A stretch of 64,000 nt of DNA, taken from assembly GCA_024138015.1 (NCBI GenBank), contig JAMXBB010000011.1, positions 26,101,984 through 26,165,983 of the forward strand, given 5' to 3'. This document shows positions 11,403 through 21,752 of this stretch, in pieces. How positions within the stretch are numbered: position 1 is the stretch's first letter; every line of letters begins with the position of its first letter. The position numbers were made by a program, and so were the translations under genes. Under the pieces are notes generated by a model. That model was not told the DNA's origin, made no database searches, and worked only from the letters and a program-made list of their open reading frames with translations. Origin of the DNA: Lumnitzera littorea. Lineage: Eukaryota > Streptophyta > Magnoliopsida > Myrtales > Combretaceae.

Positions 11403-13046
11403 GTATATATTAGCTTAGGAGTTTTAGTATTATTTTTTTTTTAGAATTCTTCATATATAAATTTTTTAAAATAAAAATTAATAATAAAAAACCCTTTTTG
11501 AAAATTTTTAGGACTTTTAAAGAGTTTTTTTTTTAAATAAAATCAATCAAGAATTAGGGTCCTCTTAGATTTTTGAATAAATTAAATCAATTAAAACTTA
11601 AATTCGGTTAGTTTTCAAAATTAAAATGAACCAAGACATTAAAGTTGTCAGAAAGAACTACGGCTGTCTGATCTTAACTAATGTGTATGTAGCCACCTTC
11701 GAGGCAAAATTAAAATCTATAGATAGTAGTACCCGTTAAGATTTAATAGGTTAGCCCCCGAATTCGAAACCTTCTAGTTTTTTTATCAAATTAAAGTAAA
11801 AAACCAATAGCTAAATTGTAATCAATCCACCCAATTAATTACAATTTCTCTTTTTTCCCGACTCTGATTGGGTGGTAACTTCAAAAAATATTTTTAAAAG
11901 AATTGGAATTTCCCAATTTCTTTAATTAATGATTAATATTAAATGGATTAGGGTTTAGTACTAATCAGAAAATGGGAAATGAAATTTAAATAGAAAACCA
12001 AAAAGTCAAGCTCAACAAACGTCATACTTTATTTAATGTCAGGATGAAGAAGTGAAGTTAGAGTAGATTCCATTAAGTTACTCATCTCAAGTATGAGGTT
12101 ACATGCTTCTTGTATGTACTTGCTAGTTTAGTTATGAAATGAATATAATAAAATTCAACCCTAAATGATTAACATGTTGAATGTGTTTGGCTGGGCCTAA
12201 AGGATTGGGAGTACCGGAGATCTTAGGGTAACACTCGAAGATTGGCAAGTGGGACTATCCTTAGTGGAGTTGCCTATTAAGTTGATCCAGTTAGGTTTTA
12301 CGTTGATTAATGACTCCAGTGTGTTGAAGAGTATCCAACACCAAATACTTATATGGTATATAATGGTTATGTGATTCAGGGTCATAAGTTACCCCAAGTT
12401 TTGAGATGTCAAAGTTATGATACTTGGCATACTTAAACCAAAGATAATAACAGCTGTATGATACATGATTGCATTTGTATTGGAAATGGATTTTGCTTGC
12501 TCACGCGTATGTGATTATGTAACTCTCATACTAAGCAATTTTACTTACCCATCGAGGACCCTTTTTTTATTTTTTAGATACAGGTAATGCAAGAGACTAG
12601 GACTATTATGACAACCTAAGATACGACTTGGTGTACAATATGGAGGATGATGATTATACCAACTACGAGGGATAGTAGGAAGGTTCGATAGTTTTATAAG
12701 TGTAATGTTAGCATTGTGGTTGTATAGGAGGCATAAATTCCTCTTGTTATTAATGGTTATGTTGTTGTGGTATGTTGTATTAGGAGCAAGTGGGACTTCA
12801 ATATTGTTTATTTTATGTTATGGTTATAGGAGAATGTAAGGCTTTGTAAAGACAGTATAATATAATGATGTTGTAAGGCGAGACTTACAAGGCCACCTAT
12901 GTTGTGACTTAGAGATTTATATAATAGTAGTGTGGTTTGTTTATTTATTGTACTTGATGATAGTAGCAGGTCCTATGCCATTATGTGTCAGTATCTCAGT
13001 ATTGACATGTAACGGGCTTTAGTTACCTAGGTTCTAAGGCATTATA

Positions 13047-13559
13047 GATCAATTATGGGGAAAGCTTAGATATTATCATGATTTTATACTAAATAAGCCT
13101 TAATGTATCCTTAGTGATTTTGGTGACATTACAGATAAAATAAATAAATAAATGGAAGGGAAAACCTTTTAGCTCTAATAGTATCAAACCATATCACACT
13201 TGTATATCAAATTGTGGACTTAATTTTCTAAGTTTTGTGAGGCCAAGATACATGTAGTCAGATAAGTGAGAACTATCAAACCTAGTATAAACCCATATTG
13301 ATAAGGGGTAGGTTAATAACTCTTGGAAAAGGTAGTTCTTATACACAACAATTAAACATCTCAATAAGTTCATATCAAACCACTGCCCCTTACTGTTACA
13401 AACCTGCCATGGCCCTTAAACAAATCAACTTATCCATTTTGTTCTCAAACCACTATAGTTCCACCACCTAACATTAGAGTAACTAGTGCAACAAATCTAG
13501 TCCCAACACAATAATAATATCATACAAATCATCCTTCACTTGCAAGAAGCCCTAAAAGA
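13047..13559. other. Unassigned sequence between element 1 and the LINE
   Basis: No reading frame or repeat is recognised with confidence. It may be decayed 5' LINE sequence (endonuclease side), but I cannot show any endonuclease motif. Confidence 0.4.
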
Positions 13560-13982
13560 ATGAAACAAACATATCTTTAGTCCTCTCAATTAAGAAAAAG
13601 GAAATTGCTAATAAACTAAATGCAACTAAGCATAAAATTGCTCTAGATCCAACAAGTCGCCTTTTGTACATTAAAGAACAATTCGAAAGCCAATTAAATG
13701 AAATACTTACAATAGAAGAATATATGGAAACATAGAATGAAGTGGATTAAAAATAGTGAATGTAACACTAAATATTATCATGCATTAGTTATGGCTAGGA
13801 GATTTAAAAATCACATTTAGGCTCTTCAAGACTTTGTAGGTAACTAGATATATGAACCTAATCATTTTTAAAAATACATTCTCACTTACTTTCAAACCTT
13901 ATATTCCACTTCCAAAATAAAAATGCCTTTACAAAATCGCATTCCAATTTGCCTATTTAGTGGTCTCAACTTAGAGCAAATA
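13560..13982 (+). pseudogene. LINE (L1-type), segment 1: region before RT
   Basis: Readable across frames: a helical stretch ending N-E-I-L-T-I-E-E-Y-M-E, then S-E-C-N-T-K-Y-Y-H-A-L at about 13760-13790. This corresponds to the G-D-x-N-T-K-F-F-H-A signature between endonuclease and RT in plant L1 elements. It is full of stops. It is cut at the GAATT target duplication of the Cassandra-like element and resumes at 14556. Confidence 0.7.
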
Positions 13983-13987
13983 GAATT

Positions 13988-14213
13988 TATAATACCCCTT
14001 ACATACTTGGAAAATAAACTCTAATCATTGAGGCACCTTTCAGTGTAACAGCTCGGAGTACGTCAAAATTCCAAGGTTAAGCGTACTCAGGTTAGAGCAA
14101 TCTTAAGGTGAGTGATCTCCTAAGAAGCTACTGCACCAGGGGACAAAACTGTATGGCATTTCACACCAAAATGGACAATACCTCGTAAGAGGAATTCTAG
14201 CCAGATTGTTATA
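13988..14213 (+). repeat. Cassandra-like 5' LTR
   Basis: Begins T-A-T-A-A-T-A-C-C-C-C-T-T (the 3' copy keeps TG) and ends T-T-G-T-T-A-T-A. Aligns end to end with 14324-14550. Confidence 0.9.
14055..14137 (+). promoter_or_regulatory. 5S rRNA-like segment in the 5' LTR
   Basis: GGTTAAGCGTACTCAGG corresponds to the 5S box A region, and G-T-G-A-T-C-T-C-C-T-A-A-G-A-A-G to the box C region (5S: G-T-G-A-C-C-T-C-C-T-G-G-G-A-A-G). It would be an internal Pol III promoter. It is more degenerate than the 3' LTR copy. Confidence 0.8.
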
Positions 14214-14215
14214 GG

Positions 14216-14227
14216 TAGTATCAAAGC
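14216..14227 (+). other. Cassandra-like primer binding site
   Basis: TAGTATCAAAGC, two bases after the 5' LTR, matches TGGTATCAGAGC at 10 of 12 positions (initiator tRNA-Met). Confidence 0.75.
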
Positions 14228-14323
14228 AATCCACTAGCCAAAAGGGTGAAGCCCCGCCTGGCGATGATTCTGAACCTGTGTAACAAAACTGACGAGAATG
14301 TCAATTTTGTAAGGGGAATGGAT

Positions 14324-14550
14324 TGTAATACCCCTTACATACTTAAAGAATGAACTCTAATCATCAAAGCGCCTTTTGATGTAGTGGCTTGAAGTACGTT
14401 GAAACTCTGAAGTTAAGCGTACTCAGGTTAAAGCTATCCCAAGAAGGGTAACCTCCTGGGAAGCTACTGTACCAAGGGACAAAACCGTATAGGGTTTCAC
14501 ACCAAAGCGAACAATACCTCGGTGAAAGGAGTTCTGGCCGAATCGTTATA
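14324..14550 (+). repeat. Cassandra-like 3' LTR
   Basis: Starts TGTAATACCCCTTACATACT and ends C-G-T-T-A-T-A just before the GAATT target duplication. Confidence 0.9.
14391..14473 (+). promoter_or_regulatory. 5S rRNA-like segment in the 3' LTR
   Basis: AACTCTGAAGTTAAGCGT and GGGTAACCTCCTGGGAAG are nearly identical to the box A and box C regions of plant 5S rRNA. This is the better preserved of the two copies. Confidence 0.85.
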
Positions 14551-14555
14551 GAATT

Positions 14556-16679
14556 CCCACAAAGACCAATTACTCCTCTAGAAACAATCCAATCACTTAC
14601 CTCTACAGGTATAGCGAATGCACTTGGGAAAGATGGGCAACGTGCAAAATTTTAATAAACGTTATTGGAATATAGTGAAAGAATCCATCTACTCCTTGGT
14701 CCAATCAACTTATGCAAATGCCCGCATTCCACCTAAAATGAACAAAATGGTCCTAATCTTAACACCAAAACATTCTAAAGCCAATCAAATTTCACAATTC
14801 AAGCCAATAAGCCTTCGTAAGACATTATACAAGTTGACAACCAAAATTCTCGTACAAAGAGTTAAGCCTTTTCTAAATAATCTCATATGCCCAACTTAAG
14901 TAAGCTTCATTTCTAAAAGAGCAGCCTCAAATAACATTACACTTCTACTAGAAGTCTACATAGCTTAAAACACAAAAGAGGGAAAATGGCATACATGATC
15001 CTTAAAATTAACTTAGAAAAAGCATTTAAAAAAATTGAATGGGATCTTGTAACCTTTATATTGCAAGCACTCAATTTCCCTAAATGCTGGATCTAGCTCA
15101 TAAGCTCTTATCTATCTTCAACCTCTACTCAGGTCTTGTTTAATGGATTAACATCGGCTCCTTTGAAGCTTTTATTAGACAAGAAAATCTACTATTCCCT
15201 TTTTTATTCATAATATGCATGGAAATCCTTAATGGACTCATAAAAGCTCAGGTTAACATCAAGGAATACTAACCGTTCAAAATTAGACACTTTGACTCAG
15301 AAATTTCTCGTTTCTTGTTTGTTAATGATATATTATTATCATCTAAAGCAAATACAAATCAATAAACTCAATCCTAAGAACATTGAATTTGTTTAAAACT
15401 TAGTCATGCCTCAAAGTAAATTATTCCAAGTCTTCGATTTTCTTTTCAAAATAACATAAGACTTGAGGTGAAGAGTGAAATATGTAGATCTCAAGAAAAT
15501 AGTGAAGGTAAGAAAATACTTGGAATTTCCGCAACAAAGGACTTAAACTAAAGCCAAAATATTTTAGAGATATGTTTAGTAAAAACAAACAAGATTCAGG
15601 ATGAAAAGGGAAACTCTTTAATCTAGTTGGGCATACTTTCATTGTCAAATCCTTTCTTCAAATGATTCTAACTTATTACATGCAAACTGCAAAACTTCCT
15701 TTAAAAACAACTTAATGACATAGATTTACATCACCAAAAAATTCCTATGGAATGGGACAAATGATACAAAATGGATTAATTGGATATTATATGATACAAA
15801 TGGTACAAAATGGATTAATTGGATATTATATGAGAATGAGAAATCAAAATTTTTGTTCAAAAAGAACATGATAATTCTTCCATAAGTCCTTTTTGGAGTA
15901 AATTCTGTCATAGCAAATATAGAAATTATATTAGAGGTAGAAGTTTACCTATTCCTTGTTTATCTCCCCTTTGGAAGAATATTGTGCAATCATAATAGAT
16001 TGTACATTAACTCAATTCAATTGAGTTAGGTGATGGTATACGTGTAAACTTTTATCATGATAGGTGGTTCAACAACCAGACAATTAGGTCTTTTATTTAG
16101 GGTCTATTAGGTAAAGGCAAGGAACATATCACCATTTACCAAGCCTGGGAAAGTACCAATACATGGGATAACAATATTTTGGGTTTTGATATTTCATCTT
16201 TGATTTATGATGCTTTTGGCCCTTGTTATCTCAAACTAAGGTTAGACAACCAAGCTACATCAAAGGAACCCCCTTTGATAAACCTAAGCTAGCTATACTT
16301 CTTTCTCTTCCTAAAACCGAACACACATCTATTTATTGACTCCCAATGGCTTTAGAAACTATGTATCCCTACCAAGGTCCTTATATTCCTTTAGAGAGCT
16401 TATTTAAATGCTTTACCTATCATGGTGAATATCCAAGCTAAATCAAACCAACAACTATGGTATCTTATGTGTCAAAATGAAAAAGAAGACATTCAATATG
16501 CTCTCTTAACATGTCCATTAATATGTAATGAGCTCATTAGTCATGGCATCCACATAGACAAAAGTAAAGGTATTGTATCCTTGCTAACAAAAACTTTCAC
16601 TCATCCTATGCACTATCGACATAAGTTGCATCCCTCATGTAGTATTATCATGGCTTTCTTTATTTGGTCATGCTAGAGG
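14556..16679 (+). pseudogene. LINE (L1-type), segment 2: reverse transcriptase and zinc-binding domain
   Basis: RT of a non-LTR retrotransposon, which would copy its own RNA at a nicked target. Seen in order: K-R-Y-W-N-I-V-K-E-S-I (14657-14690), P-K-M-N-K-M-V-L-I-L, F-K-P-I-S-L-R-K-T-L-Y-K-L (14800-14838), S-F-I-S-K-R-A-A-S-N-N-I (about 14905-14940), F-I-I-C-M-E-I-L-N-G-L-I, and F-V-N-D at about 15319-15330 where active LINEs have F-A-D-D. The frame at 16422-16676 matches the zinc-binding domain after RT (Y-L-M-C-Q-N-E-K-E-D-I-Q-Y-A-L-L-T-C-P). Stops and frameshifts are frequent. The segment is cut by element 2 at 16680 and its RNase H end appears at 40123. Confidence 0.85.
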
Positions 16680-16684
16680 GAAAG

Positions 16685-17555
16685 TGATAGGAATTAACCC
16701 CTCGAACTCATCACCCAAAGCTGAGTTAAAGGATTATAAGGACTTATCCGATGCATACTAAGTCGAGAACCCTTAAAGGATAAAGATTCCATCACCAACA
16801 AAGGAATACTTCATCTTACCTAAGCCAAGTGCCAAGCTTTAACCATGATCAAGGCAAGACCTGAACTGATGAACACCAGGTTTTCATCCAAGTTGAGATG
16901 TCTAGTCGTTTAACCTAAAGAGGCTCCAATTAACAACCCACATTCAAGCTCCAACTTAAGCCAAATTAGGTCGGCCAAGTCTTCTACTATTACTCTCGAC
17001 CCCTACTGAACTGATTTCAACAAGTGCTAAGCTATTAGAGAGATTACATTTATAGGAGCAATTGAACATCATATCACTAACCCCAGATTGACATGCTTCT
17101 AATATGATATTCTATAATGTTTCTTTCTTCCGTATATTGTATAACATTTGTCCTCTTTACCCTTTTTAGTATGTCTTATGTATTACATTTATAATTTACC
17201 CTTTTGTCTTTTCCTTATACAGATGTAACCCTGGTGAGGCTAGTATATAGACCACATTTACTTTGCACACAAACATCATATCCTGAATATAAAATAAAGT
17301 AATTTCTCTTTTAAGAGCACCTAGTTGTATCTTCCCTTTCCTTAACTCTTATCTATTCCTTTTAATAAAGAATAATGGTAAATGACCCTAATCCTCACTT
17401 ATGTGTCATATCAAGTGGTGATTAAATTGAGTAGGATTAGTTAATGTGTCATATCCAATTGGTAGCTATTCTAGTTTTGCTAAACCCCCTTTTGTTTTCT
17501 TTATTTTGGTTCATTATGGTGCGGTCTCCATATGTATGAACTTGGAGCTACATCA
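16685..17555 (+). repeat. Element 2, 5' LTR
   Basis: Starts TGATAGGAATTAACCCC and ends G-A-G-C-T-A-C-A-T-C-A, seven bases before the primer binding site. Aligns with 39300-40117. A TATA-like T-A-T-A-T-A-G-A-C-C at 17240-17250 precedes a region conserved in both copies. Confidence 0.85.
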
Positions 17556-17562
17556 ACTTTGT

Positions 17563-17576
17563 TAGTACCAGAACAC
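17563..17576 (+). other. Element 2 primer binding site, decayed
   Basis: TAGTACCAGAACAC aligns with TGGTATCAGAGCAC of element 3, at the same seven-base distance from the LTR. Confidence 0.75.
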
Positions 17577-18005
17577 AATTTCAAGAAGGAGTGTGTAGGG
17601 TTGCACTAAAGTCCTATTTGTGTTGTTATCAGTGCCTACTATGTTAGCTATTGCAGTACTGTTCTTGAGTGTGTTGGAGCTGTAGTCGAGTCGTAGAAGT
17701 GGGTTTTACAATTGTAAGCTATGGAATAGTGGTTTGTAAGAGGGAAGTGTAGTAACTTGTATTGCTCTATTCTACTATGTTTTCCTACTACTAAAACAGA
17801 GCAAGTTTGATTTATGTACTACATTGTATTATGTTAAGCATTGTGGTGGTTAAAGTGTGTTAGTGTAATTCTAGGTAGTAAGTAGTAATTGGCTGGGCTA
17901 ATGGTGTTTCTAAAGCATTGCTGAGTAGTAATGGATAGTAAGGTTTGTTGAATTTGTGCTATTGAAGTTTTTCTTGTTGAAGGAAGTAGTAATAAGTAAT
18001 GTTAC

Positions 18006-19065
18006 ATGATGTCGGATTCAAGTGTACAAGATACTATTGGTGACCAAGATAGTGGTGCTTGCGTTGACTGTAGCCAACATGTTAGTAACACATCGGGATC
18101 GATAGATGATAAACTTAATAGACTCACCAACCTTGTTGAGAGTCTAGTCATCGCTATACACGAAAATAGGGAACAACCCCAAGTAATGCTTAATCATAGC
18201 TGAGCAGAAGAAATGCAAGAGAAGAGATATGGCCATGTTAGCCAAGCTCATCGCTTAGCCCGACCCCATAAAGCTAAAGGAGTAGTAAACCAACCTGTTT
18301 CAACGCTAACTTGAGATAGAAGAGATTGAAGAAGAACTTGATGGAGAGGAAGAAGAGGATGGAGGATATTATGTAGAAGAGCGAAGACATAGACCAACTC
18401 AAGGACATGAAAATATTAAACTCCAAATTCCAACCTTCACTGGGAATAGTAATGTAGATGAATACCTAGTGTAAGAGGAGAAGGTTGAGAGAGTGTTTAA
18501 ATGTTGTGGGTGTGCCAAGGTCGATAAAATCCAAATTACTACCCTTGAGTTCTCTGGTTACGCCACTATGTGGTAGAAGAACTTAAATGCTGCAAGAATA
18601 AGGGATGGAGACGAAGTGTACATACATGGGATAACATGAAGAGGCTGTTGAGAGGAAGATTTATGCCTAAAACCTATCTACAAGATAGTTGTGCAAAGCT
18701 ACAGGAGCTCCGCCAAGGAAACCAAGCTGTTGATGACTATGTTAAGAAATTTCAAATGTTAATGATCTAAGCTGACATGGATGAACCTAAAACCTACATT
18801 ATATCAAGGTTTATTTATGGGCTCCAATATGAGATCCAAAATATTGTTGAAGTGCAAAGTTTCATACACTAAAGGAAGCCATTAAAATAGCATAAATGGT
18901 CGAGAAGCAAAAAAGAAATACCTAGATCCGACCTGGTCCGAGCTTTTCACAAACTCATGTTCTGCGCCAACCTGCCTACAATGAGCCAAAGAAACCCTTT
19001 CAAGAATAAGAGAAAAAAAATCGACCTAATGATAGCCAAATTAGCCTAAAGAGCTAAGCTAATTA
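18006..19065 (+). pseudogene. Element 2 gag, N-terminal part
   Basis: Gag would form the retrotransposon particle. Start ATGATG at 18006; the parallel start in element 3 reads M-S-N-S-S-V-Q and here M-S-D-S-S-V-Q. A conserved L-N-R-L-T-N-L-V-E-S-L helix follows, then acidic E-E-D-G-G-Y-Y, and the retrotransposon gag domain near 18460-18770, including W-D-N-M-K-R-L-L-R-G-R-F-M-P and L-R-Q-G-N-Q-A-V-D-D-Y. There are stops at 18202 and elsewhere. Coding is cut at about 19065 by the hAT-like element; the zinc knuckle resumes beyond it at 26145. The ~430-bp leader (17577-18005) holds nothing else recognisable. Confidence 0.8.
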
Positions 19066-19770
19066 TGAGTAGGTGTTGTGTGGTTCGGTACAGTTCACCC
19101 CTGTTGCCAAACCAAACCTAAACATTCACGGTTCAGTTTTTCTCAAAATCAAAATGAACCATACAGTTCAATTCGTAAATATTCAAAACCTAAAAAATGG
19201 TTTAGAATAGTTCGATTCGTGGTTCTAACATTTTTTTTAATAAATTCAAAATCCATATTGACTTTCCCACGATTGCTATCATAACAAAATCTAACAAATC
19301 ATAACGGCAATTAATTAGACTTTCACACTTCAAATACCATTATTAGACCATATTAATAAATCTATAGAAGCAAAATTTTCAATTAATCTTTGAACAGGAC
19401 ATGAGGCTAGGCCATAACTTCAATTGATCTTTATTATTAACTAATCAATAATAATATCATATGTTTTGTTTTTTCTTCTAGATCCCATTAAAATGGCTGC
19501 AATCTGCAACATCAAAAAGTTAGGGGCTAAGAAGATCTACTAAACCTAATTAAATTTAACATGTTGATTTAAATTTCAAAGCCCTTATTTAAAAAAAAAA
19601 AAAAAAACCTCTTGCATATGCCGCATGTGTAACCAAAAGACACTCTAAGATAAAGCCAAAGGGGGGTTGCTCGTGTTTAGGACTTGACACCCGACGGTTG
19701 ACACATAGAGGATGAGAGACAATAGGAGTTATGAGAGAGAGACTTGAGCTTAGTGAGTGATAAATGTATA

Positions 19771-21747
19771 TATCAAGTCTGGTTTTTCATCCTTCCAGTT
19801 CTTTTTATAAAATTAAGCCTTCTTTAAACCGATCAATACTAAACACTACTTGTTTAATACCGATCCTCAACTAAAGTTTAAAGAAAACCGTTTCTTTTTG
19901 TTTTGAAAACAACTTTGAAGTCACTACCTGACCGAAGTCAAGAAAAATAGTTAAAATATAACTAATTAGATGAATTAATTATAACTTAGTCACTAGTCTA
20001 ACAAAAAAAACCGATTTTGTAAAACGGTTTTTAAAAACCAGAGATTTAGGTTCGGGAGTTAGAAATTTTAAACATTTACGGGTACTATTGACTTTCCAAA
20101 ATTAGAATTAAACCTAAAAATCATATTTTTAATTTTGAAAGACAAAACTTGGTTATTGGTTATTATAATTGGATAAAATAATCTAAATTAAATAAAAAGG
20201 GAAATTAAGTTTTTTTTTTTAATTTTTATCGTTGCCCCATAAGTACCTGCGTACCCGCTATTCGGGATCAGATGTATGTAGTTCTTTTATAAAAACTTTA
20301 GCGAGTGATTAATTTTAATTTTTGAAAAAAAAAAAAGCCAACTTTACGTTTTTACCCATTTTAATTTATTTGAAGAAATTTTCTAAGGGTCCTAAATTGA
20401 ATTTTATTCTTAGAAATTCTAAATGACCTAATTTGAAAAATGGTTGATTTATTTTTATTTTATTTTTCAAAAATCAACTAGGTGATAAAACAATTTTATT
20501 ATTTATTCCTCTACTTTTTATTTTTATTATTATTTTTTTTATTGAAATTTGAAAACAAAAATAAAAAACTCCTTTTTTTCTTTTCCTTCTTTTTCAGTTC
20601 TTCTTCTTTTTTTCTTTCTTTTTCTTTTTCTTTTTTTCTATTACATTTACATTATAAACAAGTAAATAAAAAAAATCAATCTAAAAAAGAATCGGATTAG
20701 GAAAGGATCTTAGACGCACCAATCGAGTGGGATGCGGGTCGATTCAGCCGTTGGATCAGGTCGCGAGACAAATCTTTGGGTTAAGTTGAGTCGAATCTTT
20801 GGATTCCTCTTCAACAGCCGCAGCAAGGTACACTTCAAGCCGATCCGTACACTGAATTAAGCAAGGGAAGGCGTTTTCATGAACTTTTTATTGGGTTTAG
20901 AAGTGTTTGTTCAATGCTGTGGTGAATGGAGGTGGTTTAGAGGGTAGTGCGAGGTGGTGGTTGCGGCAGTGTTTGGGTGGCGCCATCGAGGGTTGTTAAG
21001 CGTAAGTGAGGTAATGGTTCTAAGGTTAAGGAGTGTAGAGAGCTTTGCTATAGGGTTAGTTTAAAGGAAGAAGTAGCAACGGTAGTGGTTCAAGAGAGGG
21101 GAATGCGGTGGTTAGGTTTTTCGATGGTAGTTGTTCATGGTCAATGCTACGAGCCACGACAAAGGTCGAAAGAGATTGAGTTGGGGAGCTTGAGCTACAT
21201 GAAGCTCAACCGTGGGTATTAAGTATGAGGTCTTGGGTTCAAGTCTTGGAGGGGGCATACAAAGTTTTTTATTTTTTTTTTCATGCATCAAAAACTGTCA
21301 CGTATCAGGATCGGTCTATGCCTTGTCCAAATTGCATATATAGACTCGGTCAGCTTAGACTAGATTTAAATTTAAGCCCAGGTTAAATAACCTAACTTCT
21401 AAACCAAAATTAAAATTAAAAATTTATCCTAATAACATGTTATTTTCTAAAATCTTTTATTTTTTTCAACTTTTCTAATTTTTTTGTAATTTTTCAATTT
21501 TCTAAACTTTTTACTTTTTAGGGTTTCTTTCTACACTTTCTATTTTTGGTACTTTTCTTTAAAATTTATTATTTTTTGTGATTTTTATTATTTTTCAATT
21601 TTTTTTCTATAATTCTTAATTTTTTTTCTAAATTTCTTAATTTTTTGGGTTTTTTTTAATAATTTCCTATTTTTTTGAATTTTTTCTAATTTAAGACCCT
21701 ATAACCTAATCTAACAAAAAAAAAAAGGCAAAAATTAGATGTTTACA
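19771..21747 (-). mobile_element. LTR-type element C, nested in the hAT-like element
   Basis: Read on the minus strand it starts T-G-T-A-A-A-C-A-T-C-T-A-A-T-T-T-T-T-G-C and ends C-T-T-G-A-T-A, matching the ends of A and B. Candidate 5-bp duplication gtata (19766-19770) and atata (21748-21752). The shared block with G-T-A-C-C-C-G-C-T-A lies at 20228-20288. The core (about 20690-21300) is more GC-rich and unlike A or B. No pol gene, so a solo LTR or short non-autonomous element. Confidence 0.7.
21184..21260 (+). other. tRNA-like module in element C
   Basis: T-T-G-G-G-T-T-C-A-A-G-T-C-T-T at 21233-21247 resembles a Pol III B box; a T-rich tract follows at 21267-21281. The A box is less clear. 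Unlike in A and B, it points opposite to the host element. Confidence 0.35.
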
Positions 21748-21752
21748 ATATA

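Larger units (their letters stand above)
10374..12017 (+). mobile_element. LTR-type element A (solo LTR or LTR-like), nested in element 1
   Basis: Begins TGTAGACACCTAATTTTTGC and ends G-C-T-C-A-A-C-A. The uninterrupted 5' LTR of element 1 defines the insertion. Candidate 5-bp target duplication: agtgt (10369-10373) and aacgt (12018-12022), 3 of 5 identical. The ends match elements B (31192-33953, minus) and C (19771-21747, minus). It contains the shared block around 11654-11710 (G-A-A-C-T-A-C-G...G-T-A-G-C-C-A-C-C-T-T-C), typical of some large plant gypsy LTRs. I see no PBS, polypurine tract or pol gene, so it is a solo LTR or a very short non-autonomous element. Confidence 0.75.
3908..13046 (+). 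mobile_element. Element 1: decayed Tekay/Del-like Ty3/gypsy retrotransposon
   Basis: Two long direct repeats (3908-5709, and 9248-13046 minus a nested insertion) flank an internal region with a primer binding site, protease, RT, RNase H and integrase remnants and a polypurine tract. The integrase C-terminus and the E-L-E-D-D-I-R motif near the end resemble Tekay/Del chromoviruses. The 5' LTR lacks its first ~305 bp, and nearly all of gag is deleted: only ~190 bp separate the primer binding site from protease-like sequence. Many in-frame stops make it non-functional. No target-site duplication can be checked because the left end is lost. Confidence 0.85.
9248..13046 (+). repeat. Element 1, 3' LTR, interrupted by element A
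   Basis: Starts T-A-T-A-A-T-A-A-C-C (a decayed TG start) after the polypurine tract and ends G-G-C-A-T-T-A-T-A. The parts 9553-10373 and 12018-13046 align with the 5' LTR; 10374-12017 is a later insertion. Without it the LTR is about 2.15 kb. Confidence 0.8.
13988..14550 (+). mobile_element. Cassandra-like TRIM retrotransposon, complete
   Basis: Two LTRs of 226 and 227 bp flank a 110-bp internal region with no coding capacity. Perfect 5-bp target duplication GAATT at 13983-13987 and 14551-14555. Each LTR carries sequence resembling 5S ribosomal RNA including its internal promoter; a 5S-derived promoter in the LTR is the hallmark of the Cassandra family. A tRNA-Met-like primer binding site follows the 5' LTR, and a purine-rich tract (14310-14320) precedes the 3' LTR. 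Such elements rely on enzymes from other retrotransposons. It sits in the LINE, which reads on either side. LTR divergence and decayed TG/CA ends (both LTRs end T-A) suggest it is not recent. Confidence 0.9.

Noticed and set aside
14055..14473. Two 5S rRNA genes
   Set aside because: Both 5S-like stretches lie at equal positions in two direct LTRs flanked by a GAATT duplication, and neither is a full-length 5S sequence.
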